The notes under the pieces: model-generated | Seen by the model: the letters and a program-made list of their open reading frames with translations, nothing else | Told to the model about the DNA's origin: nothing | Databases searched by the model: none | From: JAQGMV01 sp035626595 | GTDB taxonomy: Bacteria; Pseudomonadota; Gammaproteobacteria; Burkholderiales; SG8-41 | Length of the DNA: 64,000 nucleotides | Direction of reading: 5' to 3' | Assembly (NCBI GenBank): GCA_035626595.1 | Contig: DASPNJ010000010.1 | Span: 62,001-126,000 of the forward strand | Shown here: positions 40,818 to 51,144 of the stretch, piece after piece | How positions within the stretch are numbered: the stretch's first letter is position 1 | How the letters are laid out: each line of letters starts with the position of its first letter | Made by a program: the position numbers and the translations under genes

Positions 40818-41309
40818 TCACCGCCGCGTCAACCCTCGTTTCGCAGCGGGGCGCTGCTTGGGTTCGTAGCCTTTCAAGTACGCGGGCCCGGCCATCGTGC
40901 CGTCAACGGCCCTGCCGATGATGCCATGCGAAAGATCCTTGATCGCGATGAAGATCACGTCCTCGTCCGGCGTGGACACCAGCGTGTGCGGCGCGTTCGC
41001 GGGGATGTAGATGAGCGTGCCCGCGGGCGCCACGACCTTCTTGCCGTTAACCGAGCCCTTCAGCGTGCCTTGCACCACGTAATTGAACTGCTCGTTCGGA
41101 TGCGTGTGCATGCGCGAGCCGGTGCCTTTCGGTTTGTGAATGTAGCCGACCAGCATGCGCTCGCCTTCGACGACGCCGCCGTGAGAGGTCGAGTAGCCGG
41201 TACCGGCGGGCACCTTCTTCAGTTTGTTGAATGGATAGTGGTAACGATCGCCACCGCCTTTCACCGCGCCTTCGGTTTTGGTCTGCGCGCTCTTCTTCGC
41301 TGCTGCCAT
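40818..41309 (-). CDS. Cupin-domain protein
   Basis: A 163-residue single-domain cupin. The metal-binding motifs are 'GSRMHTHPNEQFNYVVQGTL' near residue 64 (H, H, E) and 'LIYIPANAPHTLVSTPD' near 98 (late His). A Lys-rich N-terminus (AAAKKSAQTKTEG) may be flexible. GGAGG nine bases before ATG 41309 sets the start. Cupins in such operons may be dioxygenases, isomerases or ligand sensors; the reaction cannot be told here. Confidence 0.87.
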   Translation of the reverse strand: MAAAKKSAQTKTEGAVKGGGDRYHYPFNKLKKVPAGTGYSTSHGGVVEGERMLVGYIHKPKGTGSRMHTHPNEQFNYVVQGTLKGSVNGKKVVAPAGTLIYIPANAPHTLVSTPDEDVIFIAIKDLSHGIIGRAVDGTMAGPAYLKGYEPKQRPAAKRGLTRR

Positions 41310-41399
41310 ACTGCCTCCTTGTCGCGGTGCGCGACCGGTGCGCCGCCCCTGAAGCGCGGCGCGCATGCAGCGCACGCTAATTTCGCCGGTGCTTTCGAT

Positions 41400-41461
41400 G
41401 GTGCGCTATCAGCGCACCCTACGCATGTGCCCGTTCGTCCTGAGCTTGTCGAAGGATGAAC
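41400..41461. repeat. Two unrelated palindromes side by side
   Basis: GGTGCGCTATCAGCGCACCCTACG (41400-41423) belongs to the TAGGGTGCGC family. GTTCGTCCTGAGCTTGTCGAAGGATGAAC (41433-41461) belongs to the family also seen at 9066. They lie between the amidohydrolase stop and the cupin start. Confidence 0.88.
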
Positions 41462-41465
41462 GGCT

Positions 41466-42821
41466 CTACAGGTAATCCACGATCTTCCATTCGCCGGGCT
41501 TGACGTTCACCACGTTCTTGCTCTTGCCCGGCCTGCGGTCCGCATAAATGCGGCCTTCCTTCATCACGATCTGAATCTTCTTCTTGTCCTGCAGGCACGC
41601 GATGTCGGCGAGCGGGTCGCCCGCGACGGCGATGATGTCCGCGAGCTTGTCGGCTTCGATCGAGCCGAGCTCGTGACCGAGCTTGATCGCTTCAGCCGCG
41701 TTGCGCGTCGCGGTGAGGATGGCGTCCATCGGCTTCATGCCGAGCTTCACGTAGATCTCGAGCTCGGCGGCATTGGTGCCCATGTGCGGCTCGAAACCCA
41801 TGTCGGTGCCCATCGCGATGCGGATCCCCGCCTTGTACATCTTCTGGAAAGTCTCAAAGCAGAACGGCTGCAGGTATTTCATCTTCTTCAGGACGAACTC
41901 GGACGTTCCGAGCTCGCGCCGAAGCTGGATCGCGTGATCGGTGCGGTGCGAGAGCGTCGGCGTCACCGGCACGTTCGCTTCCTTGATCATCCCGATTGTC
42001 TCGTCGTCGCTGAACACCATGTGCTCGATCGTGTCGGCGCCGGCTTTCATCGCCATCTTCTGCGCGTTCGTCGTGAAGCAGTGCACCGCCGCGATCTTGT
42101 GCAGCGCGTGCGCCTCGTCCACGATCGCGTCGAGCTCCTCCTGCGTCATGTTGCGGATGTCGGGCTCTTCCTTGTCGGTGCCGCCGCCGCCGGATGCGCA
42201 GGTCTTGATGACGTCCGCGCCGGACAGGAGGTTCTTGCGCGCGAGCTTGCGAAGCTCCCACGGGCCGTCCGCGGTGTTGAAGCCCCAGCGATACATCGCG
42301 CGCGGCTGGATCAGATCGAGGTGCGAGCCCGTCATCGTGGTGAAGGCGCCGATCAGCATGCGCGGCCCTTCGACGATGCCCGCATTGATCGCGTCGCGCA
42401 CGGCGCACATCTCGTCCACCAGCAGCCCGCGCGGGCCGTTCATGCCGAGGTCGCGCAGCGTCGTGAAGCCCATGTCGAAGCAGTTCTGCGCGTGAAACAG
42501 CGCGTACATCTGCTGCAGGTGCGGCATGATCTCGAACTGCGCGACGCGGTGGTTGTGGAACGTCATGCAGTTGAACATCGCCGTATGAATGTGGAGGTCC
42601 ATCATTCCCGGCATGAGCGTGCAGCCTTCGGCGTCGATCATTTCGGCATCCGGCGGGACCTCGGCCTTGTCGCGCGGGCCGACGCTCTTGATGTGCTTCC
42701 CCTGCACCACGATCACGGGGTCGTTCAGCACCGCGCCGCCGCGGCCGTCGATGAGCGCCGCGCCTCTGATGACCTTCACCGGGCCTTTATCGGCTTCGCT
42801 CAGGAATTCCTGCGATTTCAA
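41466..42821 (-). CDS. Metal-dependent amidohydrolase
   Basis: A 451-residue amidohydrolase-superfamily enzyme. Metal ligands: HxH in 'MMDLHIHTAMF' near residue 75, a candidate Lys in 'GADVIKTCASGGG' near 210, His in 'AAVHCFTTN' near 248, His in 'TIEHMVF' near 267, and Asp in 'AMGTDMGFE' near 342. The closest groups I recognise are the imidazolonepropionase/Xaa-Pro dipeptidase-like amidohydrolases. GGAGAG precedes the ATG. It begins the run with the cupin and two receptors, so it likely hydrolyses an imported amide or lactam. Confidence 0.87.
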   Translation of the reverse strand: MKSQEFLSEADKGPVKVIRGAALIDGRGGAVLNDPVIVVQGKHIKSVGPRDKAEVPPDAEMIDAEGCTLMPGMMDLHIHTAMFNCMTFHNHRVAQFEIMPHLQQMYALFHAQNCFDMGFTTLRDLGMNGPRGLLVDEMCAVRDAINAGIVEGPRMLIGAFTTMTGSHLDLIQPRAMYRWGFNTADGPWELRKLARKNLLSGADVIKTCASGGGGTDKEEPDIRNMTQEELDAIVDEAHALHKIAAVHCFTTNAQKMAMKAGADTIEHMVFSDDETIGMIKEANVPVTPTLSHRTDHAIQLRRELGTSEFVLKKMKYLQPFCFETFQKMYKAGIRIAMGTDMGFEPHMGTNAAELEIYVKLGMKPMDAILTATRNAAEAIKLGHELGSIEADKLADIIAVAGDPLADIACLQDKKKIQIVMKEGRIYADRRPGKSKNVVNVKPGEWKIVDYL

Positions 42822-42836
42822 ATCGCTCTCCTTGCG

Positions 42837-42861
42837 GTGCGCTACCAGCGCATCCTGCGGT
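42837..42861. repeat. GGTGCGCTACCAGCGCATCCTGCGG half-palindrome
   Basis: A single unit of the TAGGGTGCGC family with GGTGCGC/GCGCATC arms, upstream of the amidohydrolase gene. Confidence 0.7.
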
Positions 42862-42940
42862 TCTCTCTCGAAAGACGCGGCGGCTGCCGCGCTAAGCTAC
42901 TTTCCGCGACGTGACGCGAAGCGTCGCGGCGCATCGTAGG

Positions 42941-44065
<1,125 letters not shown>

Positions 44066-44068
44066 GTG

Positions 44069-44127
44069 CGCAGGGTGGGTGTAGCGATAGCGTAACCCAC
44101 CGGCCGGCGGGCTGCGCACCCCCTGCG
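44069..44127. repeat. GCAGGGTGGGTGTAGCG...AACCCACC composite palindrome
   Basis: CAGGGTGGGT/AACCCACC inside CGCAGGGTG/CACCCCCTGCG arms, the GGTGGG sub-type of the family at 32116. It fills the gap between the aldolase stop and the CobW start. Confidence 0.82.
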
Positions 44128-44130
44128 CCG

Positions 44131-45165
44131 CTATGCCGCTTTCGCCTGTTTCTCCGAGTCGGCGCTGTAACGCGCGAGACACGCGAGGCTGTTCATGCGC
44201 GAGCGGTGCATGAGCGCCGCCTGCGCTGCCGCGACATTCGCCGCACTGCCTTTCCACGCTTTGAGCGAAGGCTGCTGGAGCGCGCGTCCGTACGAGAACG
44301 ACAGCGGCCACGGCAGGTTGTCCTTGAACAGCCGGTTCATCGCGTTCAGATGCGCCGTCGCGACCTCGTCGCTTTGCCCGCCGGAGAGGAAAACGATCCC
44401 CGCCACCGCCCCCGGCACCGTGCGCTTGAGGACTTTTACGGTGCGTTCCGCCACTTCGTCGACGCCCGCCTGCTGCGAGCAGTCCTTGCCCGAGATGACC
44501 ATGCTCGGCTTCAGCACCGAGTTTTCGAGCACGACGCGGTCGAGGTAAAGCGCGTCATAGAGCGCGTTCAGCGTCCATTCGGTCACCTGCTCGCAACGAT
44601 CGATGGTGTGGTCGCCGTCCATCAGCACTTCGGGCTCGACGATCGGCACCAGCCCCGCTTCCTGGCAGATCGCGGCGTAGCGCGCGAGCGCGTGCGCGTT
44701 CTCCTCGACGCAGGTCGCGCTCGGGATGTCCCTACCGATATTGATGACCGCGCGCCATTTCGCGAACTTCGCGCCCATCTTCACGTACTCGGCGCAGCGC
44801 TTCTGAAGACCGTCGAGGCCTTCGGTGATCTGCTCGCCGGGGCACAGCGCGAGCGCCTTGGCGCCGGTGTCGACCTTGATGCCGGGCAGGATGCCGTTGC
44901 GGGTGAGGAGCTCGACGAACGGCGTGCCGTCCGCCGATTTTTGCCTGATCGTTTCGTCGTAAAGGATGACGCCGCTGATGTATTCGCCCAGGCCTTTCGC
45001 GGTGAACAGCATGTCGCGATACGCGCGGCGGTTCTCTTCGACGTTTTCGACGCTGATGCTCTTGAAGCGCTTCTCGATCGTGCCCGTGCTTTCGTCGGCG
45101 GCGAGTATGCCCTTGCCGGGGGCGACCATGGCTTTTGCGATCGACGCAAGATCATTGGACGGCAT
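44131..45165 (-). CDS. fba: Fructose-bisphosphate aldolase, class I
   Basis: A 344-residue class I (Schiff-base, metal-free) aldolase, cleaving fructose 1,6-bisphosphate. 'GKGILAADESTGTIEKRF' is near residue 17, 'GVILYDETIRQ' near 64, the Schiff-base Lys in 'VLKPSMVISGKDC' near 226, and 'GIVFLSGGQSDEVATAHL' near 265. AGGAGAACC before ATG 45165 decides the start over an upstream frame. In the betaproteobacterial clusters I know, this slot more often holds a class II enzyme. It is the last gene of the tkt-gap-pgk-pyk-fba run. Confidence 0.93.
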   Translation of the reverse strand: MPSNDLASIAKAMVAPGKGILAADESTGTIEKRFKSISVENVEENRRAYRDMLFTAKGLGEYISGVILYDETIRQKSADGTPFVELLTRNGILPGIKVDTGAKALALCPGEQITEGLDGLQKRCAEYVKMGAKFAKWRAVINIGRDIPSATCVEENAHALARYAAICQEAGLVPIVEPEVLMDGDHTIDRCEQVTEWTLNALYDALYLDRVVLENSVLKPSMVISGKDCSQQAGVDEVAERTVKVLKRTVPGAVAGIVFLSGGQSDEVATAHLNAMNRLFKDNLPWPLSFSYGRALQQPSLKAWKGSAANVAAAQAALMHRSRMNSLACLARYSADSEKQAKAA

Positions 45166-45246
45166 GACGGTTCTCCTGCGGTGATATATCTGGGGGGACG
45201 GCGAAGATTTTAGAAGGAAAGAAGCTTTACCGGTGCGCGGCACGCG

Positions 45247-46683
45247 TCACGCGTGCCGGTGCTCACCTACCTTCACGATTTTCATGGTGTTCGTGCCGCC
45301 GGCCTTGCCGTAGGGCTCGCCGATCGTGAGCACGATGTAGTCGCCGTGCTGGACCGCGCCCAGCGCGAGCAGCTCGTCCTCCGCCATGTGGAGGGCCTTC
45401 TCCGGGTCGCGCGCGCCCTTGAACCTGATCGGATACACCCCGCGGAATAGCGTCACGCGCCGCCGCGTCTCGACCACCGACGACATGGCGTACATCGGCA
45501 CGTTGCCGGGCAGCCGCGACATCAGCAGCACGGTCTTGCCGCTCTGCGTCATTGCCGCGATCGCCTTGATGTTCAGGTTGTTCGCGGTGAACACCGTCGC
45601 CCGCGCGATCGCCTCCTCGACTTCGGTCGGGCCGGTCTCGCGGCGCCGGTCCAGCGAAACGAGGTCCTCCTTCTCGGCCTCGACGCACACCCGCGCCATG
45701 GCGGCCACCGTTTCCACCGGATACTGTCCGGTCGCCGTCTCGGCGGAGAGCATCACGGCGTCGGTACCGTCGAGCACCGCGTTGGCGACGTCGGACACTT
45801 CGGCGCGCGTGGGAATCGGGTTCGTGATCATCGATTCCATCATCTGCGTCGCCGTGATAACGGCGCGGTTCTTCTCGCGGGCGAGACGAATCATGCGCTT
45901 CTGGAGCGCGGGCACCACGGCATCGCCCACCTCCACCGCGAGGTCGCCGCGCGCCACCATGATGCCGTCGGACGCGTCGAGGATCTCGTCGAGCGCCGTG
46001 ATCGCTTCGGCACGCTCGATCTTCGCGATCATGAACGCGTTGCCGCCGGCCTTGCGCATGAGATCGCGCGCGCGCGCCATGTCCTCGCCGGAACGCGGGA
46101 ACGACACGCCGAGGAAATCGGCCTCGAGCTCGGCCGCGGTCTCGATGTCGCGCATGTCCTTCTCGGTGAGCGCGGGCGCGGTCAGCCCGCCGCCCAGGCG
46201 GTTGATGCCTTTGTTGTTGCTGAGCACGCCGCCCTGCTCGACGACGGTATTGATGCGCGTACCGTCCACGCCCGACACGCCCAGCACGATCCGTCCGTCG
46301 TCGAGCAGCAGTGTGTCGCCGCTCTTCACGTCGTCGGGCAGATCCTTGTAGTCGAGACCAACGCCGGCCTGGTTGCCGAGCTCGAGCCCGGCGTCGAGCA
46401 CGAAGCGGTCGCCCGCCTGCAGCGTAATACGTCCGTCCGTGAACTTGCCCACGCGTATCTTCGGGCCCTGGAGATCGACGAGCACGCCGACCGCGCGGCC
46501 CGCTTTGCGCGCGAGCGAGCGTACGAGCTCGACGCGCTTCTTGTGCTCGGCCGCGGTGCCGTGGGAGAAATTCATGCGCACGACGTCGAGGCCGGCCGCG
46601 ATCATGCGCTCCAGCGTCTTCGCGTCGCTCGACGCAGGACCGAGCGTCGCGACGATCTTGGTGCGGCGCGGGGCTGCGCTCAT
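45247..46683 (-). CDS. pyk: Pyruvate kinase
   Basis: A 478-residue pyruvate kinase, converting phosphoenolpyruvate + ADP to pyruvate + ATP. 'TKIVATLGPASSD' is near residue 8, 'RMNFSHGTAAEHKKR' near 36, the catalytic Lys in 'IAKIERAEA' near 220, metal ligand region 'IMVARGDLAVEVG' near 240, and 'SAETATGQYPVE' near 314. The C-terminal allosteric domain is present at normal length. Its start overlaps pgk by four bases. Confidence 0.96.
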   Translation of the reverse strand: MSAAPRRTKIVATLGPASSDAKTLERMIAAGLDVVRMNFSHGTAAEHKKRVELVRSLARKAGRAVGVLVDLQGPKIRVGKFTDGRITLQAGDRFVLDAGLELGNQAGVGLDYKDLPDDVKSGDTLLLDDGRIVLGVSGVDGTRINTVVEQGGVLSNNKGINRLGGGLTAPALTEKDMRDIETAAELEADFLGVSFPRSGEDMARARDLMRKAGGNAFMIAKIERAEAITALDEILDASDGIMVARGDLAVEVGDAVVPALQKRMIRLAREKNRAVITATQMMESMITNPIPTRAEVSDVANAVLDGTDAVMLSAETATGQYPVETVAAMARVCVEAEKEDLVSLDRRRETGPTEVEEAIARATVFTANNLNIKAIAAMTQSGKTVLLMSRLPGNVPMYAMSSVVETRRRVTLFRGVYPIRFKGARDPEKALHMAEDELLALGAVQHGDYIVLTIGEPYGKAGGTNTMKIVKVGEHRHA

Positions 46684-47861
46684 GAGCGCCTCGCGCGCTC
46701 TTCGAGGATCTCGATCGCCGGCAGCTTACGGCCCTCGAGAAACTCGAGGAAAGCGCCCCCGCCGGTCGAGATGTACGAGATGCGTTCGCCGAGGCCGTAC
46801 TTCGCCACGGCCGCGAGCGTGTCCCCGCCGCCTGCGATGGAGAACGCGGACGACTCGGCGATGGCCTGAGCGATCGTTTTCGTACCGTTGCCGAATTGAT
46901 CGAACTCGAATACGCCGACCGGTCCGTTCCAGACGATCGTGCCCGCCTCCTTGAGCAGTGACGCGAGCGTCGCGGCGGTCTTCGGTCCGATGTCGAGGAT
47001 GAGGTCGTCGGCCGCGACCGCCTCGCTCGCCTTGGTCTCGGCGCGGGCGTCGCCCGAGAGCGCCTTCGCGCAGACCACGTCCACCGGCACGGGAACCGAG
47101 CCGCCTTTCGCTTCGAGCGTCGCCGCGATCTTACGCGTCTCGCCGACGAGCTCGGGCTCCGCCAGCGATTTGCCGATCGGCTTGCCCGCCGCGAGCAGGA
47201 AGGTGTTCGCGATACCGCCGCCGACGATCAGGCGGTCCACCTTTTCCGCGAGCGCACCGAGAATGGTGAGCTTGGTCGAGACCTTCGAGCCCCCGACGAT
47301 CGCGACCAGCGGGCGCGCGGGTTTGTCCAGCGCGCGCGTAAGCGCCTCGATCTCGGCGGCCATGAGCGGGCCTGCGCACGCGACTTTGGCGTAGCGCGCG
47401 ATGCCGTGCGTGGTGGCTTCCGCGCGATGCGCCGTGCCGAACGCGTCGTTCACGTACACGTCGCAGAGCGCCGCCATCTTCTTCGAGAGCGCCTCGTCAT
47501 TTTTTTTCTCGCCTCTATTGAAGCGGCAGTTCTCGAGCAGGACCGCCTTGCCGGCGTCGACTTCCACGCCGTCGAGCCAGTCACGCTTCAGTGGAACGTC
47601 GGTCCCGAGGAGCTCCGACAGATGGCGCGCGACCGGCGCGAGCGATTCGGATTCCTCGAACACACCTTCTTTCGGGCGGCCGAGGTGCGAGACGAGCATC
47701 AGGCGCGCGCCGCGCTCGAGCGCGTGGCGGATCCCCGGAAGCGCCGCGCGGATGCGCGTGTCATCGGCGATCGCGCCGTCTTTCAGCGGCACGTTGAAGT
47801 CTTCGCGGATGAGGACGCGCTTGCCGCGCAGGTCCACGTCCGTCATTTTCAGTACGTTCAC
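46680..47861 (-). CDS. pgk: Phosphoglycerate kinase
   Basis: A 393-residue phosphoglycerate kinase. 'KRVLIREDFNVPLKDGAI' is near residue 14, 'LMLVSHLGRPKEG' near 53, 'GGSKVSTKLTIL' near 195, nucleotide-binding 'IVWNGPVGVFEFDQFGNGT' near 310 and 'IAGGGDTLAAVAKYG' near 348. Normal length for the family. It is translated ahead of pyk with which it overlaps, and follows gap after a 100-base gap holding a dispersed repeat. Confidence 0.96.
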   Translation of the reverse strand: MNVLKMTDVDLRGKRVLIREDFNVPLKDGAIADDTRIRAALPGIRHALERGARLMLVSHLGRPKEGVFEESESLAPVARHLSELLGTDVPLKRDWLDGVEVDAGKAVLLENCRFNRGEKKNDEALSKKMAALCDVYVNDAFGTAHRAEATTHGIARYAKVACAGPLMAAEIEALTRALDKPARPLVAIVGGSKVSTKLTILGALAEKVDRLIVGGGIANTFLLAAGKPIGKSLAEPELVGETRKIAATLEAKGGSVPVPVDVVCAKALSGDARAETKASEAVAADDLILDIGPKTAATLASLLKEAGTIVWNGPVGVFEFDQFGNGTKTIAQAIAESSAFSIAGGGDTLAAVAKYGLGERISYISTGGGAFLEFLEGRKLPAIEILEERARRS

Positions 47862-47888
47862 GGCGACATCCGTAAAGCGGCGTTATTC

Positions 47889-47957
47889 GTCACCCCGGCG
47901 CAGGCCGGGGTCCAGCACCCGTCCGTTTCCTGGGTCCCGGCCTTCGCCGGGACGACG
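47889..47957. repeat. CACCCCGGCG...CCTTCGCCGGGACGACGG repeat
   Basis: The common 'CCGGCGCAGGCCGGGGTCCAG' element and its inverted partner 'CTGGGTCCCGGCCTTCGCCGGGACG' face each other around ACCCGTCCGTTTC, between gap and pgk. Confidence 0.88.
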
Positions 47958-47962
47958 GCGTG

Positions 47963-48976
47963 TTACTTCGCGTTCATCAACGCGACCGTCGTGTCGAGCA
48001 TGCGGTTGCTGAAGCCCCACTCGTTGTCGTACCAGGAGAGCGCCTTCACCAGAACACCGTTGGAGACCTTGGTGAGCGACGCGTCGACGATGCTCGAAGC
48101 CGGGTTGTGGTTCAGATCGCTCGAGACGATCGGGTCTTCGGTGTACTCGAGAATGCCTTTCAGCTCGCCTTCCGCGGCGGCCTTGAGGATCGAATTCACT
48201 TCCGCGACCGTGGTGTTGCGCGCCGCCGTGAACGTGAGATCGACGAGCGAGACATTTGCGGTCGGCACGCGCACGGCAAAGCCGTCGAGCTTGCCATTGA
48301 GCTCCGGCAGCACGAGCCCGACCGCCGCGGCCGCACCGGTCTTCGTTGGGATCATGTTGAGCGCCGCCGCGCGCGCGCGGCGCAGGTCCTCGTGATAGAC
48401 GTCGGTCAGCACCTGATCATTCGTGTACGAGTGCACCGTGGTCATGAGGCCCTGCACGATGCCGAGCTTGTCGTGCAGCGCCTTCGCGAGCGGCGCGAGA
48501 CAGTTGGTGGTACACGAGGCGTTGGAGATGACCGTGTGGCCCGCCTTCAGCGTCTTCTCGTTGACGCCGTACACGACCGTCGCATCGACGTCCTTGCCGC
48601 CGGGCGCGGAGATGATCACCTTCTTCGCGCCGCCTTTCAGGTGAGCGCCCGCTTTTTCCTTGCTCGTGAAAAAGCCGGTGCATTCGAACACGACGTCCAC
48701 GCCGAGCGAGCCCCACGGCAGCTCCGCGGGATTCCTCTGCGCGAGCACCTTGATGCGATCGCCGTTGACGACCATCGAGTCGCCGTCGACCGTCACCTTG
48801 CCCGGGAACTTGCCGTGCACCGTGTCGTACTGCGTGAGATGCGCGTTCGTCTGCGCATTGCCGAGGTCGTTGACCGCGACGATCTCGATGCCGTGCTTCT
48901 TTCCGCTCTCGTAATGCGCGCGGAGGATGTTGCGGCCGATGCGGCCATACCCGTTGATCGCGACTTTGATAGCCAT
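47963..48976 (-). CDS. gap: Glyceraldehyde-3-phosphate dehydrogenase, type I
   Basis: A 337-residue GAPDH. 'KVAINGYGRIGRNILRA' is near residue 4, 'VNDLGNAQTNAHLTQYDTVHG' near 34, the catalytic Cys in 'SNASCTTNCLAPLAK' near 155, and 'WYDNEWGFSNRMLDT' at the C-terminus. ATG 48976 has GGAGAGAAGTG before it. 'VNDLGNAQT' carries Asp-Leu in the cofactor loop, where many NAD enzymes have Asp-Leu or Asp-Pro. Next to tkt, ten bases away. Confidence 0.96.
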   Translation of the reverse strand: MAIKVAINGYGRIGRNILRAHYESGKKHGIEIVAVNDLGNAQTNAHLTQYDTVHGKFPGKVTVDGDSMVVNGDRIKVLAQRNPAELPWGSLGVDVVFECTGFFTSKEKAGAHLKGGAKKVIISAPGGKDVDATVVYGVNEKTLKAGHTVISNASCTTNCLAPLAKALHDKLGIVQGLMTTVHSYTNDQVLTDVYHEDLRRARAAALNMIPTKTGAAAAVGLVLPELNGKLDGFAVRVPTANVSLVDLTFTAARNTTVAEVNSILKAAAEGELKGILEYTEDPIVSSDLNHNPASSIVDASLTKVSNGVLVKALSWYDNEWGFSNRMLDTTVALMNAK

Positions 48977-48986
48977 CACTTCTCTC

Positions 48987-50987
48987 CTAAAGAATCCGTT
49001 TCACCGCGTTCGCCACGTTTTCGGCGGTGAAGCCGAAATGCTTGAAGACGTCCGCCGCCGGCGCCGATTCGCCGAAGGTGTCGAGCCCCACCACGGCGCC
49101 GTCCAGGCCGACGTACTTGCGCCAGTAGTCCGCGACCCCCGCTTCCACGGCGACGCGCGCGACGCCCGCCGGCAGCACCGTTTGGCGGTAGGCGGCGTCC
49201 TGTCGATCGAACACGTTCGTCGAGGGCATCGAGACCACGCGTACCGGGATATCCTGGCTCGCCAGCAGTTTTTGCGCCGCCATCGCAAGCTGGACTTCCG
49301 AGCCGGTCGCGATGATCACGGCGCGCGGCGTGCCGTTCGGCGCGTCCGACAGCACATACCCGCCGCGCGCGATCGCCGCGACCTGCTCCGGGCTGCGTTT
49401 CTGAAACGGCACGTTCTGGCGCGTGAACAGCAGGCTCGTCGGTCCGTCCTTGCGCTCGACTGCCGCGATCCAGGCTACGGCGGACTCGGCCGTGTCGCAC
49501 GGTCGCCAGACGTCCATGCGCGGGATGAGCCGCAGCGCAGCCGCGTGCTCGACCGGCTGGTGCGTCGGACCGTCCTCGCCGAGCCCGATCGAATCATGCG
49601 TGAACACGTACACGACACGCTGCTTCATGAGCGCGGCCATGCGCAGCGCGTTGCGCGCGTAATCGGAAAACGTGAGGAAGGTCGCGCAATACGGGATGAG
49701 CCCGCCGTGCAGCGCGAGCCCATTGGAGATCGCCGACATGCCGAACTCGCGCACACCGAAGTAGAGATAGTTGCCGCCGCCCGCGCGCCCGAGCGGCGTC
49801 GAGCCCGACCACAGCGTGAGATTCGAACCGGCGAGATCGGCGGAGCCGCCGATGAGCTCCGGCAGCACCGGGCCGAGCGCCTCGATCGCGTTCTGGGAAG
49901 CCTTACGTGTCGCGATCGTCTCCGCTTTGGCGACCACGCTCGCGATGATCGCGTCGCACGCGCCGCGCCAGTTGGAGGGGAGCTCGCCGCTGACGCGGCG
50001 CTCGAAATCGGCTGCGCGATCCCCATGGTCGCGCGCGTACGCGTCGAACCGCGCTTTCCATTCGGCCTCGAGCTTCGCGCCGCGGGTGCGCGCGTCCCAG
50101 CCGTCGTAGACGTGCTGCGGAATCTCGAACGCGGGGGATTCCCAGCCGATCGCCTGGCGCGTGGCTGCGATCTCGTCCGCCCCGAGCGGCGCGCCGTGCG
50201 CGGCGCCGGTGTTCGCTTTCTTCGGCGCGCCTTGCGCGATCACCGTCTTACAGCAGATGAGCGTCGGGCGCTCGCGCTCGGCTTTCGCTTTGACGATCGC
50301 CGCATCCACGGCTTGCGCGTCGTGCCCGTCGACCCCGCGGATCACGTTCCAGCCGTACGCCTCGAAGCGCGCCGGCGTGTCGTCGGTGAACCACTGGCGC
50401 ATCGATCCTTTTTCGGAGTCGATCGAGATCCCGTTGTCGTCCCAGAACCCGATCAGCTTGGAGAGCCCGAGGGTACCGGCGAGCGAGCACGCTTCGTGCG
50501 AGATGCCTTCCATGAGGCAACCGTCGCCGAGAAACACGTAGGTCCGATGATCGACGATGTCGTGAGCGCCGGCGTTGAACTCGGCGGCGAGCACGCGCTC
50601 GGCAATCGCCATGCCGACCGCGTTCGCGAGGCCCTGTCCCAGCGGGCCGGTCGTCGTCTCGACACCGGGCGCGTAGCCATGCTCCGGATGCCCGGGCGTC
50701 ATCGAGCCGAGCTGCCGGAAGCGCTTGATCTCGTCCATCGGCAGCGCATAGCCGGTGAGGTGCAGCACCGCGTACAGGAGCATGGAGCCGTGACCGTTCG
50801 ATACCACGAAGCGGTCGCGATCGGGCCAGCGCGGGTTGGCGGGGTTGTGACGGAGATGCGAGTTCCAGAGCACCTCGGCGATATCGGCCATGCCCATCGG
50901 CATGCCGGGATGGCCGGAGTTCGCCTGCTGCACCGCGTCCATGGCGAGCGCGCGCACGGCGTTCGCGAGTTCCAGACGTGAGGTCAT
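48987..50987 (-). CDS. tkt: Transketolase
   Basis: A 666-residue thiamine-diphosphate transketolase. 'QQANSGHPGMPMGMADIAEV' is near residue 21, 'VSNGHGSMLLYAVLHLTGY' near 61, the ThDP/metal motif 'GDGCLMEGISHEACSLAG' near 153, 'WDDNGISIDS' near 183, and the C-half 'FTHDSIGLGEDGPTHQP' near 460. ATG 50987 is preferred because the frame upstream runs into repeat DNA. First gene of the central carbon run, so its upstream region (50988-51144), with an AT-rich GATTATATCAA at 51021, probably carries the operon promoter. Confidence 0.95.
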   Translation of the reverse strand: MTSRLELANAVRALAMDAVQQANSGHPGMPMGMADIAEVLWNSHLRHNPANPRWPDRDRFVVSNGHGSMLLYAVLHLTGYALPMDEIKRFRQLGSMTPGHPEHGYAPGVETTTGPLGQGLANAVGMAIAERVLAAEFNAGAHDIVDHRTYVFLGDGCLMEGISHEACSLAGTLGLSKLIGFWDDNGISIDSEKGSMRQWFTDDTPARFEAYGWNVIRGVDGHDAQAVDAAIVKAKAERERPTLICCKTVIAQGAPKKANTGAAHGAPLGADEIAATRQAIGWESPAFEIPQHVYDGWDARTRGAKLEAEWKARFDAYARDHGDRAADFERRVSGELPSNWRGACDAIIASVVAKAETIATRKASQNAIEALGPVLPELIGGSADLAGSNLTLWSGSTPLGRAGGGNYLYFGVREFGMSAISNGLALHGGLIPYCATFLTFSDYARNALRMAALMKQRVVYVFTHDSIGLGEDGPTHQPVEHAAALRLIPRMDVWRPCDTAESAVAWIAAVERKDGPTSLLFTRQNVPFQKRSPEQVAAIARGGYVLSDAPNGTPRAVIIATGSEVQLAMAAQKLLASQDIPVRVVSMPSTNVFDRQDAAYRQTVLPAGVARVAVEAGVADYWRKYVGLDGAVVGLDTFGESAPAADVFKHFGFTAENVANAVKRIL

Positions 50988-51030
50988 CGACTTCGGAAGG
51001 ATGGTGCGAGGGGAAAGCGCGATTATATCA

Positions 51031-51114
51031 ACCGAAGGAAGGGAGATTACGGCGGGGACACGGCCCGCACAGAAGCGCGCCATGCATCTCGGTTCCCCTC
51101 TGTTCGTTTACCGC
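51031..51114. repeat. ACCGAAGGAAGGGAG...GGTTCCCCTCTGTTCGTTTACCGCG repeat
   Basis: Longest copy of the family also at 37479, 39648 and 63047, including GCGCGCCATGCATCTCGGTTCCCC. It separates the ntrX stop from the tkt leader. Confidence 0.85.
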
Positions 51115-51144
51115 GTGGTCACAGCCGCCGATGAGTAGCCAATG